Below, piece by piece: positions 7,265-15,827 of a stretch of 64,000 bases of DNA. Position numbers and translations under genes: made by a program. Origin of the DNA: Desulfotalea sp. GTDB taxonomy: Bacteria; Desulfobacterota; Desulfobulbia; Desulfobulbales; Desulfocapsaceae. Each line of letters begins with the position of its first letter. The first letter of the stretch is position 1. The notes under the pieces were generated by a model. That model was not told the origin of the DNA. It did not search any database and saw nothing but the letters and a program-made list of their open reading frames with translations. Where the stretch lies: contig NVXR01000011.1 of assembly GCA_002733995.1 (NCBI GenBank), forward strand, positions 1 through 64,000, in the 5' to 3' direction.

Positions 7265-9652
7265 ATGAACTATCGTGTATTGTTCTTACTGCTCTGTCTC
7301 GTCTTTTCTGGTGGTTGCGCCGGTAAGCCACTGGCCCCTGTAGTTTTTGCTCCCCCCTCTCGAATAATCGATTACCTTACCGAGGTGAAACCTGTACTGG
7401 TGAAGCGATGCGTCGTTTGCCACAGTTGTTATAATTCACCGTGTCAACTCAAACTTAGTTCCTTTACAGGACTTGATCGTGGTGCGAGTAAACAGGCGGT
7501 TTATAATGCAAGTCGTCTGCAGACCATGCAGCCAACGCGTCTGTTTATGGATGCTGAAAGCACTGAACAGTGGCGGACCAGGGGGTTTCATAGCGTTACT
7601 CAAAATAGCGCACCCGTCGGTCAAAATGATTCTCTTATGATGCAGCTTCTCTCCCATAAAAAGGATAACCCAATTAACAACAGGGATGAGTTCTATCCAG
7701 AAGCTACTGACCTGACCTGCTCTGAAAATGGTGTAGAACTTGGGGCGTATCTGCGTGAACATCCCAATAGGGGAATGCCTTTTGGATTTCCTCCTTTAAC
7801 TACAGAAGAGTTTAACATTATTGGGGGATGGCTGGTTCAGGGAGCCCATGGTCCAAATGCTCAAGAACAGGCAATACTTGAAGCCGTGCCAGCAACAGAC
7901 CGTGCAAAAATTGAAATGTGGGAGGAGTTTTTCAATACAGAGGATGCCAAGCATAAAATGACAGCTAGGTATCTGTATGAACATCTTTTCCTTGCACATT
8001 TAACCTTTGGTACGGGTGAAAATACGTTTTATGAGCTTGTTCGCTCTAAGACACCCACGGGGCAGGCCATTAAGGTTATAGCCACTGTTCTTCCTTATGA
8101 TAGCCCGGGAGAGGGACCCTTTTATTACCGAATTCGTAAGATTCACTCGACCATTGTTCATAAAACCCATATGGTTTTTGACATGTCCGATGGGCAATTG
8201 GCCAGGTTTAAAGAGCTTTTTATCGGCCCCAAATGGCTTCTTGAACCCAAGGTCATGGGCTATGAGAAGCAGCTCAGTGCAAACCCTTTTGAGCTCTACG
8301 AGCAGATCCCCACACGTTCCAGATATCAGTTTTTACTCGATAATAATCATTATATCCTTATGACGTTTATCCGTGGTCCGGTCTGCAAAGGGCAGGTGGC
8401 ACTTAACGTTATACAGGATCACTTTTGGACCTTCTTTCTTGATCCAGACTATGATTTGAGTGTGAAGTATCCAGGTTTTTTGCAAACCTATAGTAATTAT
8501 CTTGAGATGCCCATTATTGAGAAGACTGATGGAGAATTGGCGCGAAGTGTATTTACCCGAAAATACAGAAAAAAAGCATCCGCTTTTGTGAAGAAACGTA
8601 GTCGGTTCTACTCGATACATTACAGGTATCGAGAGTTGGACAGGAAGGCAATTTGGGCTGGCACTAAACAATCTGATACACCTCTACTCACCGTGTTTCG
8701 ACATTTTGACAGCGCTTCGGTTCTTGCCGGCGCACTTGGTAATTTGCCCAAAACGCTATGGGTCCTTGATTACCCACTGTTAGAGCGTATCTATTATTCG
8801 CTTGTGGCTGGATTTAATGTGTATGGGACGGCCATGCATCAGCTGACAATCAGAACCTACATGGATGAGCTGCGTCAGGAGGCAGAGACAAATTTTATCG
8901 ATTTTATGCCTCTTGAAAAGCGTAGAACCATGATGCAGGAATGGTATGGCAAGATCGATATTAGTGGTTCTGCCATCGATTATTCTCCTTCTGATTTGGA
9001 TGCGGGCTTTCATTATGTGACCGGTGAACCAAAACGGGAATTTGTTGAGTCTTTGGTGAAAAGTTATTTCAAGCCTGAACAGAATATTCGCTTTGATGTA
9101 AATTACCTCTATGCTGGTGAGGCGTATCCGCCGTTACCTGAGAAATATGTAACGATTGCTGATTATTTGCAGGGATTTAAATCCGTCTCACGGCCGGGGG
9201 CCTCTTTCTTTAGCCATGTGCTTGATCATAACGCCAATCTTGCCTATGTGCGGATTATGGTTTCGGAGGACCCCAAAGAGGATGTTTATATTTCTGTGGT
9301 GATTAACAGGTGGCACGATGACGTGACGACTCTTTTTAGAGAAGCGAATAAATTACGTCCAAAAAAAGATCAGGCCTCCTTCGTGGAAGGTTTTGTTGGT
9401 TCCTATCCTAACTACTTTTATGAAGTATCACTTCAGCAATTGCCCCAGTTTCTTGAAGGACTGCAAAATTTCGACGGTAGCGCCAAGTATTGGAACATAC
9501 TTAATACGTTTGGTGTGAATAGGGCGGATGACAGGTTTTGGCAAGTGTATGATCGTTTTCAAGCTCGTTTTGATAGGCAAGATCCCGCCCACGCCGGATT
9601 GTTTGATCTTAATCGCTATTACTTCCTGGCCATCACTAGGGAGATGGAGTAG
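7265..9652 (+). CDS. cti: Fatty acid cis/trans isomerase, heme c-containing
   Basis: A 795-residue periplasmic enzyme that converts cis-unsaturated phospholipid acyl chains to trans, stiffening the membrane under solvent, heat or toxin stress. The N-terminus is a signal peptide with a lipobox-like end (LVFSGGC, Cys about residue 19), so it may be a lipoprotein. The heme c site CVVCHSC (about residues 49-55) is followed by the family blocks FTGLDRGASKQAVYNASRLQ and QPTRLFMDA. The length fits Pseudomonas and Vibrio Cti. A second conserved block, RGMPFGFPPLTTEE, is typical. The heme requires the cytochrome c maturation machinery, for which CcdA- and CcsA-type genes are present elsewhere in the window. 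It is the only plus-strand gene here and converges with the RND genes. Confidence 0.92.
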   Translation: MNYRVLFLLLCLVFSGGCAGKPLAPVVFAPPSRIIDYLTEVKPVLVKRCVVCHSCYNSPCQLKLSSFTGLDRGASKQAVYNASRLQTMQPTRLFMDAESTEQWRTRGFHSVTQNSAPVGQNDSLMMQLLSHKKDNPINNRDEFYPEATDLTCSENGVELGAYLREHPNRGMPFGFPPLTTEEFNIIGGWLVQGAHGPNAQEQAILEAVPATDRAKIEMWEEFFNTEDAKHKMTARYLYEHLFLAHLTFGTGENTFYELVRSKTPTGQAIKVIATVLPYDSPGEGPFYYRIRKIHSTIVHKTHMVFDMSDGQLARFKELFIGPKWLLEPKVMGYEKQLSANPFELYEQIPTRSRYQFLLDNNHYILMTFIRGPVCKGQVALNVIQDHFWTFFLDPDYDLSVKYPGFLQTYSNYLEMPIIEKTDGELARSVFTRKYRKKASAFVKKRSRFYSIHYRYRELDRKAIWAGTKQSDTPLLTVFRHFDSASVLAGALGNLPKTLWVLDYPLLERIYYSLVAGFNVYGTAMHQLTIRTYMDELRQEAETNFIDFMPLEKRRTMMQEWYGKIDISGSAIDYSPSDLDAGFHYVTGEPKREFVESLVKSYFKPEQNIRFDVNYLYAGEAYPPLPEKYVTIADYLQGFKSVSRPGASFFSHVLDHNANLAYVRIMVSEDPKEDVYISVVINRWHDDVTTLFREANKLRPKKDQASFVEGFVGSYPNYFYEVSLQQLPQFLEGLQNFDGSAKYWNILNTFGVNRADDRFWQVYDRFQARFDRQDPAHAGLFDLNRYYFLAITREME

Positions 9653-9766
9653 CCAGGAAATATTGTTCGGGGATGCAAGTGCCCTCCGTTCCTTGTTGTT
9701 TGTCTGCTGTATCACAGGCAAAGATTGAACGTGGCACTGCCCGAACATAAAAAATGTAGGCGAAAG

Positions 9767-12700
9767 CTATTCGTCTTTTTTCTTGATACCAGCTAAAAAA
9801 GGAAATGGCTTCCAGTACAAATCTGCCAATTGAGGGAATAATCTTTGCCTGATAACTGCTAGTTTTTCAAAGAGGTAGTAAAGTGTAGGCACCACAAAGA
9901 GGGTGAGGAAGGTTGCGACCACCAGGCCGAAAACGACGACGATGGCCATTGACTGCCACCATTGACTTGATTCGCTTACCCAAGAAAAGGTCCATTTATG
10001 GAAGTCAAAAGAGATCCCGGTGATCATTGGGATCAGTCCTAAGATTGTGGTGACTGCTGTAAGGAGAACCGGCCGAAGCCGTGTTGCACCCGCAGCAATT
10101 ACGGCATCCCTTAACGCCATTCCCCTCGATCTAAGGCGGTTAGTGTAGTCGATGAGGACGATCGCATTGTTGACGACAACACCGGCCAAAGAAATAACCC
10201 CCACTCCGGTCATGATGATACCAAAGGGGGATTTGAAGAGCGCAAGGCCAAGAAAGGCCCCTCCAAGGGACAGTATGACCGAAGTCATAATGATAAACGG
10301 CTGGCTGATCGAGTTGAACATGGAAACCAGAATAAGAAAAATCAGCAACAGGGCCACCAGAAATGCCTTGGTGAGAAAATCCTGCGATTCTTTCTGAAAC
10401 TCAAATTCTCCGGTAAAGGTAATTTTATACCCCGGTGGAAGTGGCAGGTCCTGTAAAAACTCTGCAGCCTTTGCGCGGGCTACAGGGCCTGGAATCTTTG
10501 TCTCATCCACATTTGCCTTAACGGTTACAACCCTTTCATTATCGATACGGTTAATGTCTCCCATCCCACCTGCAAAGGTAATTTTGGCAATGGTCGAAAG
10601 GGGAACCATCTGACCTGAAGGTGTTGGCAGCATGAGTTCGTGGAGGATGTTGACTACTTCACGGTCAGACTCCGCCAGTTGAACAGTGATATCGTAATCA
10701 TCGTTACCATCCCTAAATGACGAAACTTCCAGGCCGTTGTAGGCACTCTTCAAGGCGAAGCCAACCATGTCGGATGTGAGTCCAAACAGAGATGATTGTT
10801 GCCGGTCGATGAGCACTTGTACCGAGGGAATTCCTTCCACAAAATCGTCCCGGATATCTTCCACATAGGGTTGTTGACTCAGGAGATCTTTTATCTGTTT
10901 TGCTATCGCCCCAAGGACGGCAAAGTTATCTCCAGCGATTTCTATATTAATAGGGGCACCTGTTGGCGGCCCTTCTTTTTCCATGGCAATGGTTATCTTA
11001 GCACCCGGTATATTCTCTACCCTGGCGCGGATGTCAGCGACCGTATCATGGGTAGATCTTTTTCTGTCCGCAAGGTCAAGAAAACGTACCCCAATATGGT
11101 TGGGAGTATTGACGGCAAAGGATGAACCTCCTCCAGAGGAAAGCACCCCTCGCATGTAGATATTAGTAATGTTTGGCAGATCGCTGGGGCCACTGTACTC
11201 TTCTCCATTAGGTTTATGATGGGTTTTAGGAGAAAGCGCTTCTGTGATGGATATACTCGTATGTTCGCCCTGGGATTCACCGTGTCCGGCTACAGCAAGT
11301 TCGATGCGCTGGGTGATCTTGTCGATGTAACTCAGGCTAGCACCTTCTGGGATATCAATGTTGACATACATGCCCTTAGGATCAATTTCAGGGAAGAAAG
11401 AGACAGGCTTTTCGAGGCCCACCATCAATAACCAGCCCTGGAACATGAGTATCAGGATGCAGAAAGCGGTAAGGATGACGGTGATCGGTTTATCAAGAGC
11501 ACAGTGTAAAAGGAAGCTATATCGCTTAAGTAGAAAGCCGTTAATTGCTGCGGGTTGTTCAACGGCCAGAGCAATCTCAGCCATACTCTTTTTTTTGAGT
11601 GGATCGACATTCTTTACCTTCATAAACATCGAAGCGATGGCAGGGTTGATTATAAGGGCCACAAAGAGGCTGGATAAAAGCGTTATAATGAGAGTAAGAG
11701 GTAGGTAACTCATAAATTCTCCCATGATTCCTGGCCAGAAAAGCATTGGAGAAAAAGCGGCGACGGTGGTGAGAGTTGAGCCGATAACGGGGTAAGCAAC
11801 TTCGGATGTCGCTTTCATGACGGCTTCCCGGCGGCCGACGCCCTGCTCCATGAAGCGGTAACAGTTTTCAATGATAACGATGGCGTTGTCTACCAGCATA
11901 CCCAGGGCGAGGGTGAGGCTGAATAATACCACCATGTTCAAGGTAACCCCCATAAGAGAGAGGACGGTAAAGGTGAGTAGCATGGAGAAGGGAATAGCCA
12001 TGCTGACAAGGATGGCATTGCGAATACCCATGGCAAAGCATATGACAATGAGAACCAGCACCAGGCCAGAGAGGATGTTGTTCTCTAGATCTGCCACCAT
12101 CATGTCAATATCTTTGGCCTTGTCCAGAACCTTGGTGACATCTGTACCGGCTGGCCAATTGACCTTGTCATTATCTATGATCTGATCAATCGCCTTGGAA
12201 ATGGAGATTATATTTTCACCTGAACGCTTTTTAACCGTGATATTGACAGCAACCCGGCCATCGAGTCTTGAAATACTGGTTTCTTCTTTAAAGCCATCGA
12301 CAACCCTTGCAACATCTTTGAGGTAGACAGGCTCCCCATCATGTACAGCCAGGACCAGCCCGTATATCTCCTCCGGTGTTTTGAATTCTCCAGGGACCCG
12401 AAGCTGGAATCTGCCTTCACCTAAACGGATGTTCCCCCCGGAGGTGTTGGTGTTTTCACTTCGAACTGCGGTTTGTAGGCTTGCTATGCTGAGGCCGTAA
12501 TAGGCAAGCTTTTCGGTGAAAACCTCGATTCTGATTTCCCGCTCAAGTCCACCGGTTATTTCGACTTCAAACACCCCGGCAATACCTTCGATATCATCTT
12601 GCAGATCGTCTGCAATGTCCTTGAGACAGGGGAGGCCACAGGTGCCAGAGAGTGAATATACGACTATGGGCATCTCTGAAAAGTTGACTTCAAAGACGGT

Positions 12701-13081
12701 TGGGTCCTCTTCCAGGTCGCTTGGCAAGTCGTTTTTTGCTTCATCGACCTTGTCTTTGACATCCTGGACTGCTTTATCAATATCTGTGCCGGTAACAAAC
12801 TCAACGTTGATTGATGAAAGTCCCTCTGAGCTTACTGATTTAATCTCTTTTAGACCCTCCAGTCCTTTGAGCTTTTTTTCAATCTCTATGGTTATGGCTG
12901 TTTCAATGTCAGCAGGCGATACACCTCGATACTTGGTTGAGATAAAGACATGGGGGATTGTTATGTCCGGATCACTTTCGCGGGGGAGAGTCAGGTAGCA
13001 GTAGACCCCACAGATGACAAGCATGACGGAAAGTACAGCCACCGAGACGCTCTTTTTTACCGCGGTATCAGAAATAATCAT
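9767..13081 (-). CDS. RND family efflux transporter, inner-membrane pump
   Basis: A 1104-residue proton-driven RND permease (AcrB/MexF-like, hydrophobe/amphiphile class). Visible features are the N-terminal helix (VSVAVLSVMLVICGVYCYLTLPRESDPDI is split over TM1 and the porter domain), the porter block YRGVSPADIETAITIEIEKK, and the TM4 motif LALGMLVDNAIVIIENCYR, whose aspartate is the proton relay. The C-terminal half repeats the pattern with GVVVNNAIVLIDYTNRLRSR. The gene overlaps the adaptor gene upstream by four bases, so both are translated from one message. No TolC-like outer-membrane factor is encoded nearby and one must be supplied elsewhere. Substrates cannot be read from sequence. Confidence 0.93.
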   Translation of the reverse strand: MIISDTAVKKSVSVAVLSVMLVICGVYCYLTLPRESDPDITIPHVFISTKYRGVSPADIETAITIEIEKKLKGLEGLKEIKSVSSEGLSSINVEFVTGTDIDKAVQDVKDKVDEAKNDLPSDLEEDPTVFEVNFSEMPIVVYSLSGTCGLPCLKDIADDLQDDIEGIAGVFEVEITGGLEREIRIEVFTEKLAYYGLSIASLQTAVRSENTNTSGGNIRLGEGRFQLRVPGEFKTPEEIYGLVLAVHDGEPVYLKDVARVVDGFKEETSISRLDGRVAVNITVKKRSGENIISISKAIDQIIDNDKVNWPAGTDVTKVLDKAKDIDMMVADLENNILSGLVLVLIVICFAMGIRNAILVSMAIPFSMLLTFTVLSLMGVTLNMVVLFSLTLALGMLVDNAIVIIENCYRFMEQGVGRREAVMKATSEVAYPVIGSTLTTVAAFSPMLFWPGIMGEFMSYLPLTLIITLLSSLFVALIINPAIASMFMKVKNVDPLKKKSMAEIALAVEQPAAINGFLLKRYSFLLHCALDKPITVILTAFCILILMFQGWLLMVGLEKPVSFFPEIDPKGMYVNIDIPEGASLSYIDKITQRIELAVAGHGESQGEHTSISITEALSPKTHHKPNGEEYSGPSDLPNITNIYMRGVLSSGGGSSFAVNTPNHIGVRFLDLADRKRSTHDTVADIRARVENIPGAKITIAMEKEGPPTGAPINIEIAGDNFAVLGAIAKQIKDLLSQQPYVEDIRDDFVEGIPSVQVLIDRQQSSLFGLTSDMVGFALKSAYNGLEVSSFRDGNDDYDITVQLAESDREVVNILHELMLPTPSGQMVPLSTIAKITFAGGMGDINRIDNERVVTVKANVDETKIPGPVARAKAAEFLQDLPLPPGYKITFTGEFEFQKESQDFLTKAFLVALLLIFLILVSMFNSISQPFIIMTSVILSLGGAFLGLALFKSPFGIIMTGVGVISLAGVVVNNAIVLIDYTNRLRSRGMALRDAVIAAGATRLRPVLLTAVTTILGLIPMITGISFDFHKWTFSWVSESSQWWQSMAIVVVFGLVVATFLTLFVVPTLYYLFEKLAVIRQRLFPQLADLYWKPFPFLAGIKKKDE

Positions 13082-14226
13082 AAGGCCATCTTCTCTATAT
13101 TCTCAAGGCTCTTAATGATTTTAATCTTCTGACCATCTTCGACATTTCTATGTCCTTCGACGATTAATTTGTCCCCCATAGCGAGGCCCTGTTTTACCTG
13201 AACCATCCAGCTTTCCATGATTCCCAAAGAGACCACTCTTTTTACGGCACGCCCATTTTCTGCAATATAGACGTATTGTTCATTGTTCCTGGAAATAACA
13301 GAATAGAAGGGTATTGAGATACTGTTTTTAATCTGTTGCTTGATAATGTCGGCCCGTACAAACATACCTGTCATAATTGCATTGTCAGGATTATCTAACC
13401 TAAGCTCAAGATTGTAGAGTCTGGCTGTGGTTTCGGGGGCAGGGGAGAGGAAATGGATGTCAGCCAGGATCTTTTTATCACCAAGGGCCTGGATGGTGAG
13501 GCCGACTGTCTTCAATTTTCTCACTGCGGTTACGTCGGATTCTGGGATGCCTATAATTGCTTTTACCCGGTCAATTTCTAATATTTCTGCAATGGGGTCT
13601 CCCGCTGACAGTTGGAGGCCGACTTTAGCATCAAGTCTTCTGATAACACCATCCATAGGAGAGGTCACAATGGTTCTGGAGAGCATGAGCTCGGCGTTGT
13701 CATAATCCGCCTTGGCTATCTGCAGTTTTGTTCTGTTGATATCGAGAGTAGCTGTAGGGATGACACCTTGCTGGTAAATAGCTTTGTCTCTTTCAAAATC
13801 AACCTTAGCGAGTTTGAATGCGGCTTCCGCACGGTTGAGTGCAATTTCATAGTCCACAGCTTCGATGCGGGCCAGAATGGTGCCTTTTTTGATATGATCC
13901 CCTTCGGAGACCAGTACCTCTTCAATGGTGCCGCCGACTTTTGCCATGAGCTGCAACCTCGTCCAAGGCTCGATCGATCCCGGTAAATTGATGCGATCAG
14001 TTATGGTAGACGGAGAAAGGGACAGGATAACCGTATTGATGGGAGGTCTTTCTGCTTTAATTTCATTCGCTTTTTTCTCAGCAATGATTGTATTCTGGTC
14101 ATTAATTGATCCCCTGAGGATAAAAATCATAATGACCATGGCCACAAGGACAAATCGTGGTAGGTTGTTCATGATGAAATAAACAATGCTGCCACGGCTG
14201 GTTTTGGGAGGTATTGGTTTAGTCAT
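13078..14226 (-). CDS. RND efflux periplasmic adaptor (membrane fusion protein)
   Basis: About 382 residues, taking the ATG at 14226 (MTKPIPPK), which is preceded by GGTGAGAA; an upstream ATG at 14238 is possible. An N-terminal membrane anchor (about residues 26-44, FVLVAMVIMIFIL) is followed by a split biotinyl/lipoyl-like domain (LMAKVGGTIEEVLVSEGDHI, later SPMDGVIRRLDAKVGLQLSA), an alpha-hairpin (about 130-165) and the beta-barrel and membrane-proximal domains. This is the HlyD/AcrA architecture that bridges the RND pump to an outer-membrane channel. Its start lies inside the end of the TetR gene, so regulator, adaptor and pump form one operon. Confidence 0.92.
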   Translation of the reverse strand: MTKPIPPKTSRGSIVYFIMNNLPRFVLVAMVIMIFILRGSINDQNTIIAEKKANEIKAERPPINTVILSLSPSTITDRINLPGSIEPWTRLQLMAKVGGTIEEVLVSEGDHIKKGTILARIEAVDYEIALNRAEAAFKLAKVDFERDKAIYQQGVIPTATLDINRTKLQIAKADYDNAELMLSRTIVTSPMDGVIRRLDAKVGLQLSAGDPIAEILEIDRVKAIIGIPESDVTAVRKLKTVGLTIQALGDKKILADIHFLSPAPETTARLYNLELRLDNPDNAIMTGMFVRADIIKQQIKNSISIPFYSVISRNNEQYVYIAENGRAVKRVVSLGIMESWMVQVKQGLAMGDKLIVEGHRNVEDGQKIKIIKSLENIEKMAL

Positions 14227-14854
14227 TGCAGTTCTCACCTATTGTGTTGGTTGCCGGCGCGGGACTGAGTCCGTTAAGGGCCTGTTTGAAAAGTAGTTCC
14301 ATGGCAACCTTTACTCCTGATGTTGGCAGTCTTCCGGTGTACCATGAGGATGTAACTAGTATGTAGAGGCTGTAGAAGTGGGCAGTGATATGAAGAAGAT
14401 CAAGGTCTTTTCGTAACTCACCACGTTCCTGGCCTTTTTGCAAAATGGGAAAGAGTACGTCAAAGTATTTTTTTTCGAGATCCGATGTATTCCTTTGGTC
14501 TTCATCGTCTGGAAAGAGTGCCTCTCGCATATACAGTCTGCCAAATTCTCGATTTTTGGTAACATGCTCAAATTCAGTCATATAAATAATTAACATCTGC
14601 TCAAGCACAGATGAATCGCGATTTGACTGGGCAATCAGTTGGTTATGGATTTTTTCCAGCTCGTATTCACAAAAACCCTGGATGATCGATTTCTTATTGT
14701 TAAAATGACTGTATACTGTGCCTTTTCCTATTCCAGCCTTGCGTGCTATCTGGGCAATTGAAGTGTTGTCGTAACCATTCTCGTTAAAAAGTGAAATAGC
14801 CGACTCTAGGATCGCTCTTTTCTTTTTTTGTTTCTTTAATTCTCTGATGGACAT
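14219..14854 (-). CDS. TetR/AcrR family transcriptional regulator of the RND operon
   Basis: About 211 residues from the ATG at 14854, which has AGGAG nine bases upstream; a longer form reaching 14908 would start inside the operator-like element and is less likely. The N-terminal helix-turn-helix is classic TetR (SAISLFNENGYDNTSIAQIA, then KAGIGKGTVYSHFNNKKSII). The C-terminal ligand-binding half is variable. Being the first gene of the pump operon and sitting directly behind two copies of a palindromic element, it most likely represses its own operon and is released by a pump substrate. The stop overlaps the adaptor start by eight bases. Confidence 0.9.
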   Translation of the reverse strand: MSIRELKKQKKKRAILESAISLFNENGYDNTSIAQIARKAGIGKGTVYSHFNNKKSIIQGFCEYELEKIHNQLIAQSNRDSSVLEQMLIIYMTEFEHVTKNREFGRLYMREALFPDDEDQRNTSDLEKKYFDVLFPILQKGQERGELRKDLDLLHITAHFYSLYILVTSSWYTGRLPTSGVKVAMELLFKQALNGLSPAPATNTIGENCND

Positions 14855-14875
14855 AGCATTGTTCTCCTGTAAAAA

Positions 14876-14889
14876 TGACCGCAGTCGAA
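14876..14889. promoter_or_regulatory. Operator candidate, copy 1 (TetR site)
   Basis: TGACCGCAGTCGAA lies 22 bp upstream of the chosen TetR start. It differs by one base from a second copy at 14928. The core GACCGCAGTC is nearly palindromic, with the dimension of a TetR half-site pair. Assignment to the adjacent TetR protein is inference from position. Confidence 0.55.
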
Positions 14890-14927
14890 TTGTATAACTG
14901 CATAGCATGATTAGGGCAAGGGGAAAG

Positions 14928-14941
14928 TGACCGCGGTCGAA
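14928..14941. promoter_or_regulatory. Operator candidate, copy 2 (TetR site)
   Basis: TGACCGCGGTCGAA contains the perfect 10-bp palindrome GACCGCGGTC. It repeats copy 1 in direct orientation, 52 bp away (start to start), which is about five DNA turns, so two dimers would bind on one face. It sits between the TetR gene and the divergent CcdA-like gene and could affect both promoters. Confidence 0.6.
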
Positions 14942-15077
14942 ATGTTAGGTAAGCAAATGCCTGGATGTCAAATACAGGCTAGAGAGAAAAGTTCTAGAAA
15001 AATGATAATCGGTGTCTTATGTTGGGAGTGTAGCAAAAATATGTTTACTGAGATAATTTATTGAAAAGGTCGTGGTC

Positions 15078-15827
15078 ATGGGAGCACAGGTAGAAATTAG
15101 TCAATGGTTAGGGCAGGTGGCCGAGTTACTTCCATTCGGATACGCTTTTGGTGCAGGCATGGTGTCCGCTGTTAATCCATGTGGTTTTGCCATGTTGCCT
15201 GTTTATCTTACACTTTATCTGGGTGCCGAAGACGAGAACTTTAGGAAGCGGTCACTGTGGTTCCGTCTGTTGAAATCGTTTTGGATTACCCTGGTGGTTA
15301 CAGCTGGATTTGGCTTACTTTTTGGTGCTGTTGGTCTGGTGGTCTCTGCGGGAGGCTCTTTTCTCATGGGCCTTATGCCTTGGCTTTCTGTTCTTGTTGG
15401 TGGAGGGTTGGTACTTCTTGGCATATGGATTTTTCTTGGAAATACTGTAGCTTTTCATTCTATTGCCAATGTCGCAGGAAAAATTGGTGATCCAAGACAG
15501 ATGTCGGTATTTGGCTTTTTCCTTTTTGGTATCGCCTTTGGCGCAACGTCGCTCAGTTGTACCTTACCTATTTTTCTTATGGTTGTTGGTAGCTCGGTTG
15601 CAGCGGGTGATTTTACAGGAGGTTTACTCCAGTTTGTGAGTTATGTCCTTGGGATGGGTGCAATAATGCAGCTTCTGACCCTGGGGATCGCTGTGGTCAA
15701 AGAGGGTGTCGTCGTTGGGGCTTTGCGTAAGGTTATGCCCTATGTGCAGAAAATATCCGCATTATTACTTGTTGTTGCTGGGGTGTATATTGTCTATTAC
15801 TGGCTGTCTAGTGGTTTGCTCATCTGA
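15078..15827 (+). CDS. CcdA/DsbD-type thiol-disulfide transmembrane transporter
   Basis: About 249 residues with six predicted membrane segments. The ATG at 15078 is preceded by AAAGG; an in-frame GTG at 15072 is an alternative. Helix 1 carries the motif AVNPCGFAMLPVYLTLYLG, and the symmetric helix 4 carries TSLSCTLPIFLMVV. The two cysteines are the redox pair that moves electrons from cytoplasmic thioredoxin to the periplasm in CcdA and the DsbD beta domain. Likely partners are periplasmic thioredoxin-like proteins (a TlpA-type one is at 51531) and cytochrome c apoproteins. The 3' end overlaps the end of the convergent histidine kinase gene by 63 bases. Confidence 0.88.
   Translation: MGAQVEISQWLGQVAELLPFGYAFGAGMVSAVNPCGFAMLPVYLTLYLGAEDENFRKRSLWFRLLKSFWITLVVTAGFGLLFGAVGLVVSAGGSFLMGLMPWLSVLVGGGLVLLGIWIFLGNTVAFHSIANVAGKIGDPRQMSVFGFFLFGIAFGATSLSCTLPIFLMVVGSSVAAGDFTGGLLQFVSYVLGMGAIMQLLTLGIAVVKEGVVVGALRKVMPYVQKISALLLVVAGVYIVYYWLSSGLLI

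Noticed and set aside
12516..12998. Plus-strand open frame of 160 codons
   Set aside because: Antisense to the RND pump gene; serine- and arginine-rich shadow composition typical of an opposite-strand frame.
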